Source: an uncultured Sphingopyxis sp.
GTDB lineage: Bacteria > Pseudomonadota > Alphaproteobacteria > Sphingomonadales > Sphingomonadaceae
Length of the DNA: 17,971 nucleotides
Assembly: GCA_936933955.1 (NCBI GenBank)
Contig: CAKZIN010000019.1
Location: forward strand, 1-17,971
Direction of reading: 5' to 3'
Each line of letters starts with the position of its first letter. The stretch's first letter is position 1. Both the position numbers and the translations under genes were made by a program. The notes under the pieces were generated by a model. That model saw only the letters and a list, made by a program, of their open reading frames with translations, was not told the DNA's origin and searched no databases. This document shows positions 1 to 6,928 of this stretch, one piece after another.

Positions 1-417
1 GCCGTCGCTCCCGCGGCCCCCGCTCCGGCCACCGCGGCGACGCCGAGCCAGCCGCTACCCGGCGCCGCTGCGGCCAGCAATGAGCCGAAGCTCGTGTCGA
101 TCGGTCCGGGCGGCTTCATCCGGCAGGGCCCAGGCGACCAGCAGGCGCCGATCCCGCCGGCGCCGCCGCGTCGTCGCGTGCCCGCTAAGCCGTCGCCGGA
201 GATTGCCGACAAGACGAGCCTCCTCGACCTCAACGACCGCATCTGTCGCTGGCCGATGGGGCATCCGGGTGAAGCCGACTTCCACTTCTGCGGAGAGGCG
301 GTGAACCCGGGCTACCCTTATTGTGTCGACCATTGCGGGCGCGCATTCCAGGCGCAGCTGCCGCGAGGCACCCGCCGCCCCCCACCCCCGCCCTTTGGCG
401 GCCCGCGGGTCCGCTGA
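1..417 (+). CDS. gcrA: GcrA family cell cycle regulator, 3' part
   Basis: The reading frame is open from the first base and ends at TGA 415-417, leaving 138 residues; the N-terminal DNA-binding part lies outside the window. The first 90 or so residues seen are a low-complexity Ala/Pro/Arg linker. The last 60 hold the GcrA signature: a Leu-rich lead-in, then CRWPMGHPGEADFHFCG, then PYCVDHC, a Cys/His-rich module. In alphaproteobacteria GcrA binds sigma-70 RNA polymerase and activates promoters carrying CcrM-methylated GANTC sites, controlling S-phase genes. The C-terminal module is the part that contacts sigma factor in Caulobacter GcrA. The tail is Pro/Arg-rich. The gene is convergent with the P-loop ATPase gene, with 7 bases between the stop codons. 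Confidence 0.9.
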   Translation, partial: AVAPAAPAPATAATPSQPLPGAAAASNEPKLVSIGPGGFIRQGPGDQQAPIPPAPPRRRVPAKPSPEIADKTSLLDLNDRICRWPMGHPGEADFHFCGEAVNPGYPYCVDHCGRAFQAQLPRGTRRPPPPPFGGPRVR

Positions 418-429
418 CGCGACGTCAGC
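413..429. terminator. Hairpin spanning both convergent stop codons
   Basis: GCTGACG (413-419) and CGTCAGC (423-429) form a perfect 7-base-pair stem with a 3-base loop. The TGA of gcrA (415-417) and the TGA of the opposite-strand ATPase gene (425-427 read in reverse) both lie inside the stem. There is no T-run on either side, so this is not a canonical intrinsic terminator. Its position between convergent genes suggests a bidirectional transcription end or an RNA 3'-end stabiliser. Confidence 0.4.
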
Positions 430-949
430 TATAATGATGGACCGAGCGGTGGCGTGAAAGCTCGTCGGGCGCGGGGGCTCGAAATTGAGCCTCCACCTCG
501 TCGAACATCGCTCGGTCGATCGGGAAGCTCAGTTCTCCGCCCTCGGAGTTGCGGTTCTGCGTTCGCGACCATCGGGTCTCGGCGTCGGTCTCAAAGAGGT
601 GAGCGATGACCGGGAGTCCGGCCAGATCGGCGGCGTCGAGCACGCCGCAGCGCGCGTTTGCATCGACCCAACCAGCCTCGATCATGACCGCCAATCCCGC
701 GGTAGCAGCGTCAACCGCGGTCGCGACCATGCGACAGCGCACCCGCCGTACGCGCTCCAACGCCCATGCAATGTCCGGAGGGTCGGGCGCGTCTGGCCAG
801 AATAACTCCGCCATCCAGGCGTCGATGCTGAGGAAGATCACCTTGGACTGATCGCGCAACATCCGGCGCGCGAAGGTTGTTTTTCCCGCGCCGGTGCTGC
901 CAATCAAGAGGTGGAGCGCACCCGCATCCAGGTGCGCTCCCCACGTCAT
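425..949 (-). CDS. AAA_33-type P-loop ATP-binding protein (putative kinase)
   Basis: The protein has 174 residues and contains one P-loop NTPase domain. A Walker A motif GSTGAGKT sits at residues 17-24. It is followed by a beta-strand ending in Asp (FLSIDAWM) and a later hydrophobic strand ending in Glu (AVMIEAG) that could act as Walker B. An Arg-rich stretch and a C-terminal acidic/aromatic segment (MFDEVEAQF, then PAPDE) resemble the small AAA_33/zeta-toxin-like kinases, which phosphorylate small molecules or nucleic acid ends. The substrate cannot be told from sequence. The start ATG (949-947) shares one base with the stop of the peptidase gene upstream (TGATG) and has no clear Shine-Dalgarno, so translation is probably coupled. 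No partner antitoxin-like gene is present, so I do not call it a toxin. Confidence 0.8.
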   Translation of the reverse strand: MTWGAHLDAGALHLLIGSTGAGKTTFARRMLRDQSKVIFLSIDAWMAELFWPDAPDPPDIAWALERVRRVRCRMVATAVDAATAGLAVMIEAGWVDANARCGVLDAADLAGLPVIAHLFETDAETRWSRTQNRNSEGGELSFPIDRAMFDEVEAQFRAPAPDELSRHRSVHHYS

Positions 950-3024
950 CAGTTGCTGCGCCGGGCGACCGCTTCGGCGAGGCCGGGGACGTGTTGCGCG
1001 CCCGTCCGGACCTGCGCGGTGGATGCTGCGAGCGCGTTGCCGATCGGCTCCGCGCGGCCGCCGAGGCAGCTTGCGAGGAAATTCTCGGCCACCGCCTGGA
1101 AGGCGATGTTGTTCTGCGGACGCGCGAACCCGTGCCCTTCGTCGGGGAACAGCACGTAGGTCACCGGCACCGACCGGCCCGACAGCGACTGCACGATCTG
1201 GTCGCTCTCCGCCTGCTTGACGCGCGGGTCGTTGGCGCCCTGCCCGATCAGCAGCGGACGCACGATGTCGTTGGCGCGGTTGAGCGGCGATGCGCGGTCG
1301 AGCAGCGCACGGCCTTCCGCGGTCGTGGGGTCACCCATCTGGCGATACATGCGCCGCCGCCCGGCTTCCCAATAAGGCGGGATGGTCGAGAGGAGCGTCT
1401 GCAGGTTCGACGGGCCGACGATGTCGACGCCGCACGCGAAGGTCGTCGGCGTAAAGGCCAGCCCGGCGAGAGTCGCATAGCCGCCATAGCTCCCACCCAT
1501 GATCGCGACCTTGTCCGCAGTCGTCACGCCCGACCGCACCGCCCAGTTGACCGAGTCGATCAGGTCGTCGTGCATCGCGAGGCCCCACTGGAGGTTACCC
1601 GCGTTGCCAAAGCGCTTTCCGAAGCCGGTCGAGGAGCGATAATTGACCGACAGCACCGCATAGCCGCGATTGGCCAGCCACTGGTGCTGCGTGTTGTAGC
1701 CATAGCCATCGCGCGCCCAGGGCCCGCCGTGGACGAGCAGCACCAGCGGCACCGGTGTTTCGGCCCGACCGTCGCGGTTGCGATCGGCATTCGCGGGGAG
1801 CGTGAGGTAGCTCGGCAGCGTCATTCCGTCGCGCGAGCGGATCTCGACCGGGTGCATCGGCACCAGCGGCGCTCCCGCCAATACCGGACGCGGCGTGTAG
1901 AATTCGGTCACGCGTCGCGATGCGCGATCGAACAGGTAGACCTTCCCCGTTTCGTAGACCGGGTCGACCGACACCAGCCAGCGCGTATCGTCTTCCGTCC
2001 GGCTGGTGATCGACACGTCCGCATCGCCGAATCGCTGCTTCAGAAACTCATAGTCGCGCCGCACCTGCGGGTCGGAGATGTGCCACTGATTGCGCAGATA
2101 ATATTCGGCATATCCCTGGACTTCGCCGGTGCGCGGATTGGTCAGCGTACCAGCAATATCGGCGCGAGGGCTTTCCCCGATCAGGCGGCGCTGCCCCGTG
2201 CGGGTATCCTCCGCATAAAGGGCCGCAGTGTCGCGACCCTGCGAGTCGCTCCAGTAAAGCGTACGACCGTCATAGGTGTAGCCGATCGGAGCATCGAGCC
2301 CGTCGTCGAGCGTGGTCGTACGGAACGGGCGCGCCTCCGCCTGGCCGTTCGTGATACGGTACCAGTCGACACCCCCCTCCGCATTTGCCTTGCCACCGAG
2401 GCGGATGGTCAGCGTGTCATCGGCCAACATACCCGCCCAACCGTCTCCGTTCATCACCTGAGTGAGCTGACCGGTCTGGAGGTTGAGCTTGTACACATCG
2501 TGCCAGCGCGGATCGCGGTTATTGAGCCCGACGAGGATTTCGTTGCGGTTGCTGAGCGAGCTGCCCACCACTCGCACGCGTGTGTTCTGGAACGGCGTCA
2601 GCGTACGCTCCGCGCCGCCGGCGACGGGCGCTGAATAAAGCAGGAAGTTCTCGTCACCGCCGCGGTCTTGCAGGAACATGATCTGCGAGCTGTCGGGCGA
2701 GAAGAAATATTGCGGGATCGGTCGCGAGGTCGAATTGGTCACCTGGCGCGCGGCACTCGGATCGCTGGCCGGGGCGACGAAGACGTTGCGCACGCCGTTG
2801 ACCGGCGCCATCCAGGCCACCCATCGACCATCGGGGCTTAGTTGGCCGCCGGTGCGCACCGGATTGCCGAACAGGGCCTCGCGCGGGATCAGCGGCACGT
2901 CGATCGCGGCCGAACGCGCCGGCGCGGCCCCGGCCGGTGCGACGGTGGCGGTGTCGCCCGTCATGGCGCACGCCGACAAGGCGAGCGCGCTGACTGCGAC
3001 GCTCGCGACCAGTGGATTTCGCAT
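949..3024 (-). CDS. S9 family prolyl oligopeptidase-like lipoprotein peptidase
   Basis: The 691-residue protein begins with a lipoprotein signal (MRNPLVASVAVSALALSAC) whose lipobox Cys is residue 19, so it is probably anchored in the outer membrane facing the periplasm. The middle (about 45-420) has repeating beta-propeller blades with WD40-like features such as PDGRWVAWM. The C-terminal alpha/beta hydrolase domain carries the S9 triad: Ser512 in GGSYGG, Asp599 in NDPRVK and His631 in DEGHGF. The family cleaves oligopeptides; acylaminoacyl- or dipeptidyl-peptidase activity is possible, and the exact specificity is unknown. I chose ATG 3024 because it starts the signal peptide and has GGGAGA seven bases upstream. 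The longer open frame to 3132 would bury the signal. It lies just upstream of the P-loop ATPase and is divergent from parE. Confidence 0.93.
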   Translation of the reverse strand: MRNPLVASVAVSALALSACAMTGDTATVAPAGAAPARSAAIDVPLIPREALFGNPVRTGGQLSPDGRWVAWMAPVNGVRNVFVAPASDPSAARQVTNSTSRPIPQYFFSPDSSQIMFLQDRGGDENFLLYSAPVAGGAERTLTPFQNTRVRVVGSSLSNRNEILVGLNNRDPRWHDVYKLNLQTGQLTQVMNGDGWAGMLADDTLTIRLGGKANAEGGVDWYRITNGQAEARPFRTTTLDDGLDAPIGYTYDGRTLYWSDSQGRDTAALYAEDTRTGQRRLIGESPRADIAGTLTNPRTGEVQGYAEYYLRNQWHISDPQVRRDYEFLKQRFGDADVSITSRTEDDTRWLVSVDPVYETGKVYLFDRASRRVTEFYTPRPVLAGAPLVPMHPVEIRSRDGMTLPSYLTLPANADRNRDGRAETPVPLVLLVHGGPWARDGYGYNTQHQWLANRGYAVLSVNYRSSTGFGKRFGNAGNLQWGLAMHDDLIDSVNWAVRSGVTTADKVAIMGGSYGGYATLAGLAFTPTTFACGVDIVGPSNLQTLLSTIPPYWEAGRRRMYRQMGDPTTAEGRALLDRASPLNRANDIVRPLLIGQGANDPRVKQAESDQIVQSLSGRSVPVTYVLFPDEGHGFARPQNNIAFQAVAENFLASCLGGRAEPIGNALAASTAQVRTGAQHVPGLAEAVARRSN

Positions 3025-3061
3025 GATTGTCTCCCATGGCTTTCCCCGAGCCGTGGAAGGG

Positions 3062-3089
3062 AGCGTATCGCACCGGCTCGGCGCGTCAA
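3062..3089 (-). promoter_or_regulatory. Predicted sigma-70 promoter of the S9 peptidase
   Basis: On the minus strand TTGACG (3089-3084) is followed after 16 bases by TACGCT (3067-3062). The -35 box is good and the -10 box is weak, as is common in GC-rich alphaproteobacteria. Transcription would start near 3055, giving a leader of about 30 bases that includes the GGGAGA ribosome-binding site. Confidence 0.4.
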
Positions 3090-3093
3090 CCGC

Positions 3094-3122
3094 TTGGCGA
3101 CGCCATGGCGCGCCGCTACGCA
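3094..3122 (+). promoter_or_regulatory. Weak predicted parE promoter, possibly leaderless
   Basis: TTGGCG (3094-3099) and TACGCA (3117-3122) are 17 bases apart. The -10 box ends only 8 bases before the parE ATG, and no purine-rich Shine-Dalgarno precedes that ATG. If this promoter is real, the parE transcript would begin at or next to the start codon. Both boxes are imperfect, so this is tentative. Confidence 0.25.
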
Positions 3123-3130
3123 CCGCATCC

Positions 3131-5110
3131 ATGTCAGAAAATTTGTTCGATATCGCTAACCCCGCCAGCGGTAACTACGACGCCAGCACGATCGAGGTGC
3201 TGGAGGGGCTCGAGCCGGTTCGGCGGCGGCCCGGCATGTATATCGGCGGCACCGACGAACGCGCGCTCCACCACCTCGCTGCAGAAGTGCTCGACAATGC
3301 CATGGACGAGGCGGTGGCAGGCCACGCGACGCGCATCGAAGTGACGCTCGAGCCCGGCAATCGCCTGACGATCAGCGACAACGGGCGCGGCATCCCGGTC
3401 GATCCGCACCCCAAGTTCCCCGGCAAGTCGGCGCTGGAAGTGATCCTCACCACGCTCCATTCGGGCGGCAAGTTCGAAGGCAAGGCCTACGCCACCTCCG
3501 GCGGGCTGCATGGCGTCGGGGTCAGCGTCGTCAACGCGCTGTCGAGCGACACCGTGGTCGAGGTCGCGCGCGGCAAGCAGCTTCACCGCCAGCGCTTCGC
3601 GCGCGGCCACGCGCTCGGGCCGATCGAAAATCTCGGCCCCACCCCCAACCGCCGCGGCACCGTGGTGAGCTTCGTCCCGGACGCGGAGATTTTCGGCGAC
3701 ACCGCGCATTTCAAACCGCAGCGGCTCTATCGGCTCGCGCGGTCGAAGGCATATTTGTTCGCAGGGGTCGAGATCCGCTGGCGGTGCGCACCCGAACTCA
3801 TCGGCGACGATACGCCGGCGGAGGCGGTGTTCCAGTTCCCGGGCGGCCTTCTCGACCACCTCAACGAACAGATCGGCACGCGCGAGTGCGCAACTGCACG
3901 GCCCTTCGCCGGATCGCAGGACTTCCCGGACGGCGCCGGGCGCGTCGAGTGGGCGATCGCCTGGCCGCTGTGGTCGGACGGCAGCTACAGCTGGTACTGC
4001 AACACCATCCCGACGCCCGACGGCGGCACGCACGAGACGGGCTTGCGCGGCGCGGTGACCAAGGGGCTGCGCGGCTTTGCCGAGCTCGTCAATAACAAGC
4101 GTGGCGCGCAGCTGACCGCGGAGGATGTCTTCACCGGCTGTGAATCGATGTTGTCGCTGTTTATCCGCGACCCCCAGTTTCAGAGCCAGACCAAGGATCG
4201 GCTGACTTCCCCCGAAGCCGCGCGGCTGGTCGAGAATGCGATCCGCGATCATTTCGACCACTTTCTGTCCGCGGACATGGATCGCGGTCGCGCGCTGCTC
4301 GGCCTCGTGCTCGACCGCATGGACGAGCGGCTGAAGCGCAAGGCGGAGCGCGAGGTCAAGCGCAAGACCGCGACCTCCGCGCGCAAGCTGCGCCTCCCCG
4401 GCAAGCTCACCGACTGCGCCAGCGACGGGCCGGAGGGGACGGAGCTGTTCATCGTCGAGGGTGACAGCGCGGGCGGCAGCGCCAAGCAGGCGCGCGACCG
4501 CAAGACGCAGGCGATCCTCCCCATTCGCGGCAAGATCCTCAACGTCGCGTCCGCCAGCGCCGACAAGATCCGCGCGAACAGCGAAATCGCCGACCTCGCG
4601 CTCGCGATGGGCTGCGGGATGCGCAAGGACTGCGACCCCGACCGCCTACGCTACGAACGGATCGTCATCATGACCGACGCCGACGTCGACGGCGCGCACA
4701 TCGCGACGCTGCTGATGACCTTCTTCTTCCAGGAGATGCCCGAGGTGGTGAAGCGCGGGCACCTCTACCTCGCGCAGCCGCCGCTTTACCGGCTGAGCGC
4801 GGCGGGGAAGCACGCCTACGCTCGCGACGACGCGCACCGGGCGGAGCTGGAAGCGACGATGTTCGCGGGCAAGCGGGTCGAAGTGTCGCGCTTCAAGGGC
4901 CTTGGGGAGATGATGCCCGCGCAGCTCAAGGAGACGACGATGGCACCCGCCACCCGATCACTGCTTCGCGTCACGCTTCCGCAGGAGTATGAGGAACGCG
5001 CGAGCGTCAAGGATCTGGTCGAGAGGTTGATGGGCCGCAATCCGGAACATCGTTTCCAGTTCATCCAGGCCAACGCCGCCAATGTCGATGAGGAGGTGAT
5101 CGATGCGTAA
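3131..5110 (+). CDS. parE: DNA topoisomerase IV subunit B
   Basis: The 659-residue protein is the ATPase subunit of topoisomerase IV, which with ParC decatenates daughter chromosomes in the cytoplasm. The N-terminal GHKL ATPase domain shows the magnesium-binding Asn56 (VLDNAMDEA), Asp83 (ISDNGRGI) and the Gly-rich lid GLHGVGVSVV. The transducer follows. The TOPRIM domain has Glu443 (VEGDSAGGS) and the metal triad Asp516/518/520 (TDADVDG). GDSAGGSAKQARDRKTQAI and a C-terminus ending LMGRNPEHRFQFIQ point to ParE rather than GyrB, and the length suits ParE. The start was chosen at MSENLF; the open frame upstream to 2678 runs antisense through the peptidase and is not coding. The last 8 bases overlap the next gene, whose ribosome-binding site lies inside the parE coding sequence. 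Confidence 0.95.
   Translation: MSENLFDIANPASGNYDASTIEVLEGLEPVRRRPGMYIGGTDERALHHLAAEVLDNAMDEAVAGHATRIEVTLEPGNRLTISDNGRGIPVDPHPKFPGKSALEVILTTLHSGGKFEGKAYATSGGLHGVGVSVVNALSSDTVVEVARGKQLHRQRFARGHALGPIENLGPTPNRRGTVVSFVPDAEIFGDTAHFKPQRLYRLARSKAYLFAGVEIRWRCAPELIGDDTPAEAVFQFPGGLLDHLNEQIGTRECATARPFAGSQDFPDGAGRVEWAIAWPLWSDGSYSWYCNTIPTPDGGTHETGLRGAVTKGLRGFAELVNNKRGAQLTAEDVFTGCESMLSLFIRDPQFQSQTKDRLTSPEAARLVENAIRDHFDHFLSADMDRGRALLGLVLDRMDERLKRKAEREVKRKTATSARKLRLPGKLTDCASDGPEGTELFIVEGDSAGGSAKQARDRKTQAILPIRGKILNVASASADKIRANSEIADLALAMGCGMRKDCDPDRLRYERIVIMTDADVDGAHIATLLMTFFFQEMPEVVKRGHLYLAQPPLYRLSAAGKHAYARDDAHRAELEATMFAGKRVEVSRFKGLGEMMPAQLKETTMAPATRSLLRVTLPQEYEERASVKDLVERLMGRNPEHRFQFIQANAANVDEEVIDA
5091..5096 (+). 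promoter_or_regulatory. Strong Shine-Dalgarno inside the parE 3' end
   Basis: AGGAGG is followed after 6 bases by the ATG at 5103. It fixes the start of the downstream hydrolase gene even though it lies within the parE reading frame, and suggests that the two genes are co-transcribed. Confidence 0.75.
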
Positions 5111-6446
5111 GTGGTTTGCTGTTGCAATCGTAGCGCTGATGGCCGCACATCCTGCGCTCGCGCAGACGTCTGCCAGCCCTTCCGCACCCCCCGCGGCGGC
5201 TTCCGCAACGGCGAGCCCGGCGCTCCTCGCGGCGGTTGCGCGGATCGTTCCGTGGCTGGAAGGTGAGGCCGCGCCCGACGCGGTGTTCGCAGACGTGTTC
5301 CTGCGCGCGATCCCCGCGGAACAGCTGCGCGCCCTCCCCCAGCAGCTCGTGGCGCAATATGGCGCGCCTGTGTCCGCGAGCGTCGAACCCGCCAGCCCCG
5401 CATCGGGCACGCTGACCATCCGCTTCGAGCGTGGCACCGGTTCGGGAGATGTGGTGGTCGGCGCGGACGGCAAGATCGCTGGACTGTTGCTGCGCTCGTT
5501 CGCCGCCACCGACGACAGCGTCGCGCGCCTGGGACAGGAGCTCGCGGCGCTGCACGGGGCGACCGCATGGGGGCTCTATCGCCTCGATGCGACGGGTGCG
5601 CCGCAGCGCATCGCGGGCGCGAACAGCGATGCGCATCTGGCGATCGGCTCGGCGTTCAAGCTGGCGGTGCTGGGTACCCTCGACGCCGAAATCGCCGCGG
5701 GTCGGCGGCGGTGGAGCGATGTCCTCACGCTCGACGCCAAAAGCTTTCCGAGCGGCACGTTGCAGACGTGGCCGACGGGCTCGCCGCTGACGCTGCACAC
5801 GCTCGCCGCGCTGATGATCAGCATCAGCGACAACACCGCCACCGACATCCTCATCCGCGCTCTCGGTCGCGAGCGGATCGAGCGTTTCGCCGCGCAGCAT
5901 GGCGGCGCCTCCGGTCCCAACGCTGCCCCGTTCCTAACCACGGTGGAGGCGGGCGTGCTCAAGAGTAACGGCGCGTTACGCGATCGCTGGCTCGCTGCAC
6001 GCACGGCGGAGGCTCGTCGGGCGGTGCTGGCGAGCGCGCCTGCGGGCAGCTTCACCGTCGACCGCGTGAGTATGGAGGCACTCGCCGGCGAGCGTCCCGG
6101 CGACATCGATCGCACCGAATGGTTCGCCTCTCCCGACAACATGGCGCGGCTGCTCGGTTGGTTTGCCACCCGTGGGTCGAGCGAGTCGCGCGCGATCCTC
6201 GGCATCAGCCCGACAGTCGCGGAAGTGCGCCCCGGCGGCTGGCGCTACGTCGGTTTCAAGGGCGGTTCGGAGACGGGCGTCATCTCGACCAACGTCCTTG
6301 CACAGGATGCCGCGGGGCGTTGGGGGGTGCTGTCCATGCACTGGAACGACACCGCGCGGGCGGTCGACAACAACGGCTTCGCCCAGATGTCGAGCCGCGC
6401 GGCGGAGCTGCTCCGCGCCGAACTCGCTCGAACGCCAGCGCGCTAG
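5103..6446 (+). CDS. Secreted class A beta-lactamase-fold serine hydrolase
   Basis: The 447-residue protein starts with a Sec signal peptide (MRKWFAVAIVALMAAHPALAQ) and so is periplasmic or secreted. Residues about 40-145 form a small N-terminal domain resembling the helper domain seen in ORF12-like hydrolases. The rest is a beta-lactamase/DD-peptidase fold with the three standard motifs: Ser183-x-x-Lys186 (SAFK), Ser242-Asp-Asn244 (SDN) and Lys386-Gly-Gly (KGG, in place of KTG). This supports an acyl-serine enzyme acting on a beta-lactam, ester or peptidoglycan-like substrate. I do not see the ExxLN omega-loop motif clearly, so beta-lactam hydrolysis is uncertain. It overlaps parE by 8 bases (probable co-transcription) and ends against apaG, sharing a CTAG. 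Confidence 0.85.
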   Translation: MRKWFAVAIVALMAAHPALAQTSASPSAPPAAASATASPALLAAVARIVPWLEGEAAPDAVFADVFLRAIPAEQLRALPQQLVAQYGAPVSASVEPASPASGTLTIRFERGTGSGDVVVGADGKIAGLLLRSFAATDDSVARLGQELAALHGATAWGLYRLDATGAPQRIAGANSDAHLAIGSAFKLAVLGTLDAEIAAGRRRWSDVLTLDAKSFPSGTLQTWPTGSPLTLHTLAALMISISDNTATDILIRALGRERIERFAAQHGGASGPNAAPFLTTVEAGVLKSNGALRDRWLAARTAEARRAVLASAPAGSFTVDRVSMEALAGERPGDIDRTEWFASPDNMARLLGWFATRGSSESRAILGISPTVAEVRPGGWRYVGFKGGSETGVISTNVLAQDAAGRWGVLSMHWNDTARAVDNNGFAQMSSRAAELLRAELARTPAR

Positions 6447-6850
6447 GCGCTGGTCACCGGCGCCAGCAGCGGAAAGGCGGGGATGGCGATAAGGAACGCA
6501 TCCCCGTCCGAATCGCGCATGCCGTAATGGCCGACCATCTGCCCGCTCGAGGTCGCGAGCGGGCAGCCGGAGACATAGTCGTAGCTCTGGCCAGGCTCCA
6601 GAACGGGCTGGTCGCCCACCACGCCCAGCCCCTCGACGACGTGCGTCGCGCCGCGACCGTCGCGAATTTCCCAGCGCCGGTCGATCAGCTGGATCGTCTC
6701 GCTGCGATGGTTCTCGATGCGGATATGATAGCTCCACATCCAACGACCGGCGCTCGGATCGGACGCTTCCTTGATGAACGACACGGCGACGCGCACCACG
6801 ACACCCGCGGTATCGGCGCTGTAGGGGAACATGGCAGCAATCGAAGTCAT
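6443..6850 (-). CDS. apaG: ApaG/DUF525 domain protein
   Basis: The 135-residue protein matches the ApaG fold along its length: the core strand VVVRVAVSF, then WSYHIRIENHRSETIQLIDR, the Gly-rich GLGVVGDQPVLEPG and YDYVSGCPL, and the ending IPAFPLLAP. ApaG is a small immunoglobulin-like beta-sandwich protein often linked to the apaH/ksgA operon in gamma-proteobacteria; its biochemical role is unsettled. The start is ambiguous. ATG 6850 gives MTSIAAMF and ATG 6832 would give MFPYSAD; neither has a clear Shine-Dalgarno. A TTG further up at 6892 lies in the terminator-like hairpin and is less likely. The stop codon overlaps that of the convergent hydrolase gene. Confidence 0.92.
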   Translation of the reverse strand: MTSIAAMFPYSADTAGVVVRVAVSFIKEASDPSAGRWMWSYHIRIENHRSETIQLIDRRWEIRDGRGATHVVEGLGVVGDQPVLEPGQSYDYVSGCPLATSSGQMVGHYGMRDSDGDAFLIAIPAFPLLAPVTSA

Positions 6851-6866
6851 CGGTGCTGAATCGCAG

Positions 6867-6880
6867 ATGCGGCGCCGCAT
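6867..6880. promoter_or_regulatory. Perfect 14-base palindrome upstream of apaG
   Basis: ATGCGGCGCCGCAT is fully self-complementary and ends 17 bases before the apaG ATG at 6850. It could be an operator for a dimeric repressor or, in RNA, a hairpin in the apaG leader. No binding protein is suggested by the sequence. Confidence 0.3.
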
Positions 6881-6892
6881 GTCGATGGACAA

Positions 6893-6921
6893 GCGGCGCG
6901 AGGACCCTCCCCCCGCGCCGC
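6893..6921 (-). terminator. Terminator-like hairpin after the decarboxylase gene
   Basis: On the minus strand GCGGCGCG pairs perfectly with CGCGCCGC across a 13-base loop, beginning 8 bases after the decarboxylase stop. The bases that follow (CTTGTCC) are only mildly T-rich, so it is a weak intrinsic terminator at best. It would separate the polyamine genes from apaG. Confidence 0.4.
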
Positions 6922-6928
6922 CGCCCTA

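Noticed and set aside
425..949. Zeta-type toxin of a toxin-antitoxin pair
   Set aside because: The P-loop resembles that group, but no small antitoxin gene is adjacent and the gene is coupled to a peptidase, so only a general kinase call is supported.
877..2634. A 585-codon plus-strand open frame
   Set aside because: It runs antisense through the S9 peptidase, whose catalytic triad and signal peptide are clear. Long antisense frames are expected in GC-rich DNA, and the translation is Arg/Ala-rich with no recognisable domain.
2678..3130. N-terminal extension of parE by 151 codons
   Set aside because: It lies antisense to the beginning of the peptidase gene and would add sequence that no ParE has; the family begins at about the ATG at 3131.
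3134..4261. A 375-codon minus-strand open frame opposite parE
   Set aside because: parE motifs on the other strand are unambiguous; this frame has no domain and has typical shadow composition.
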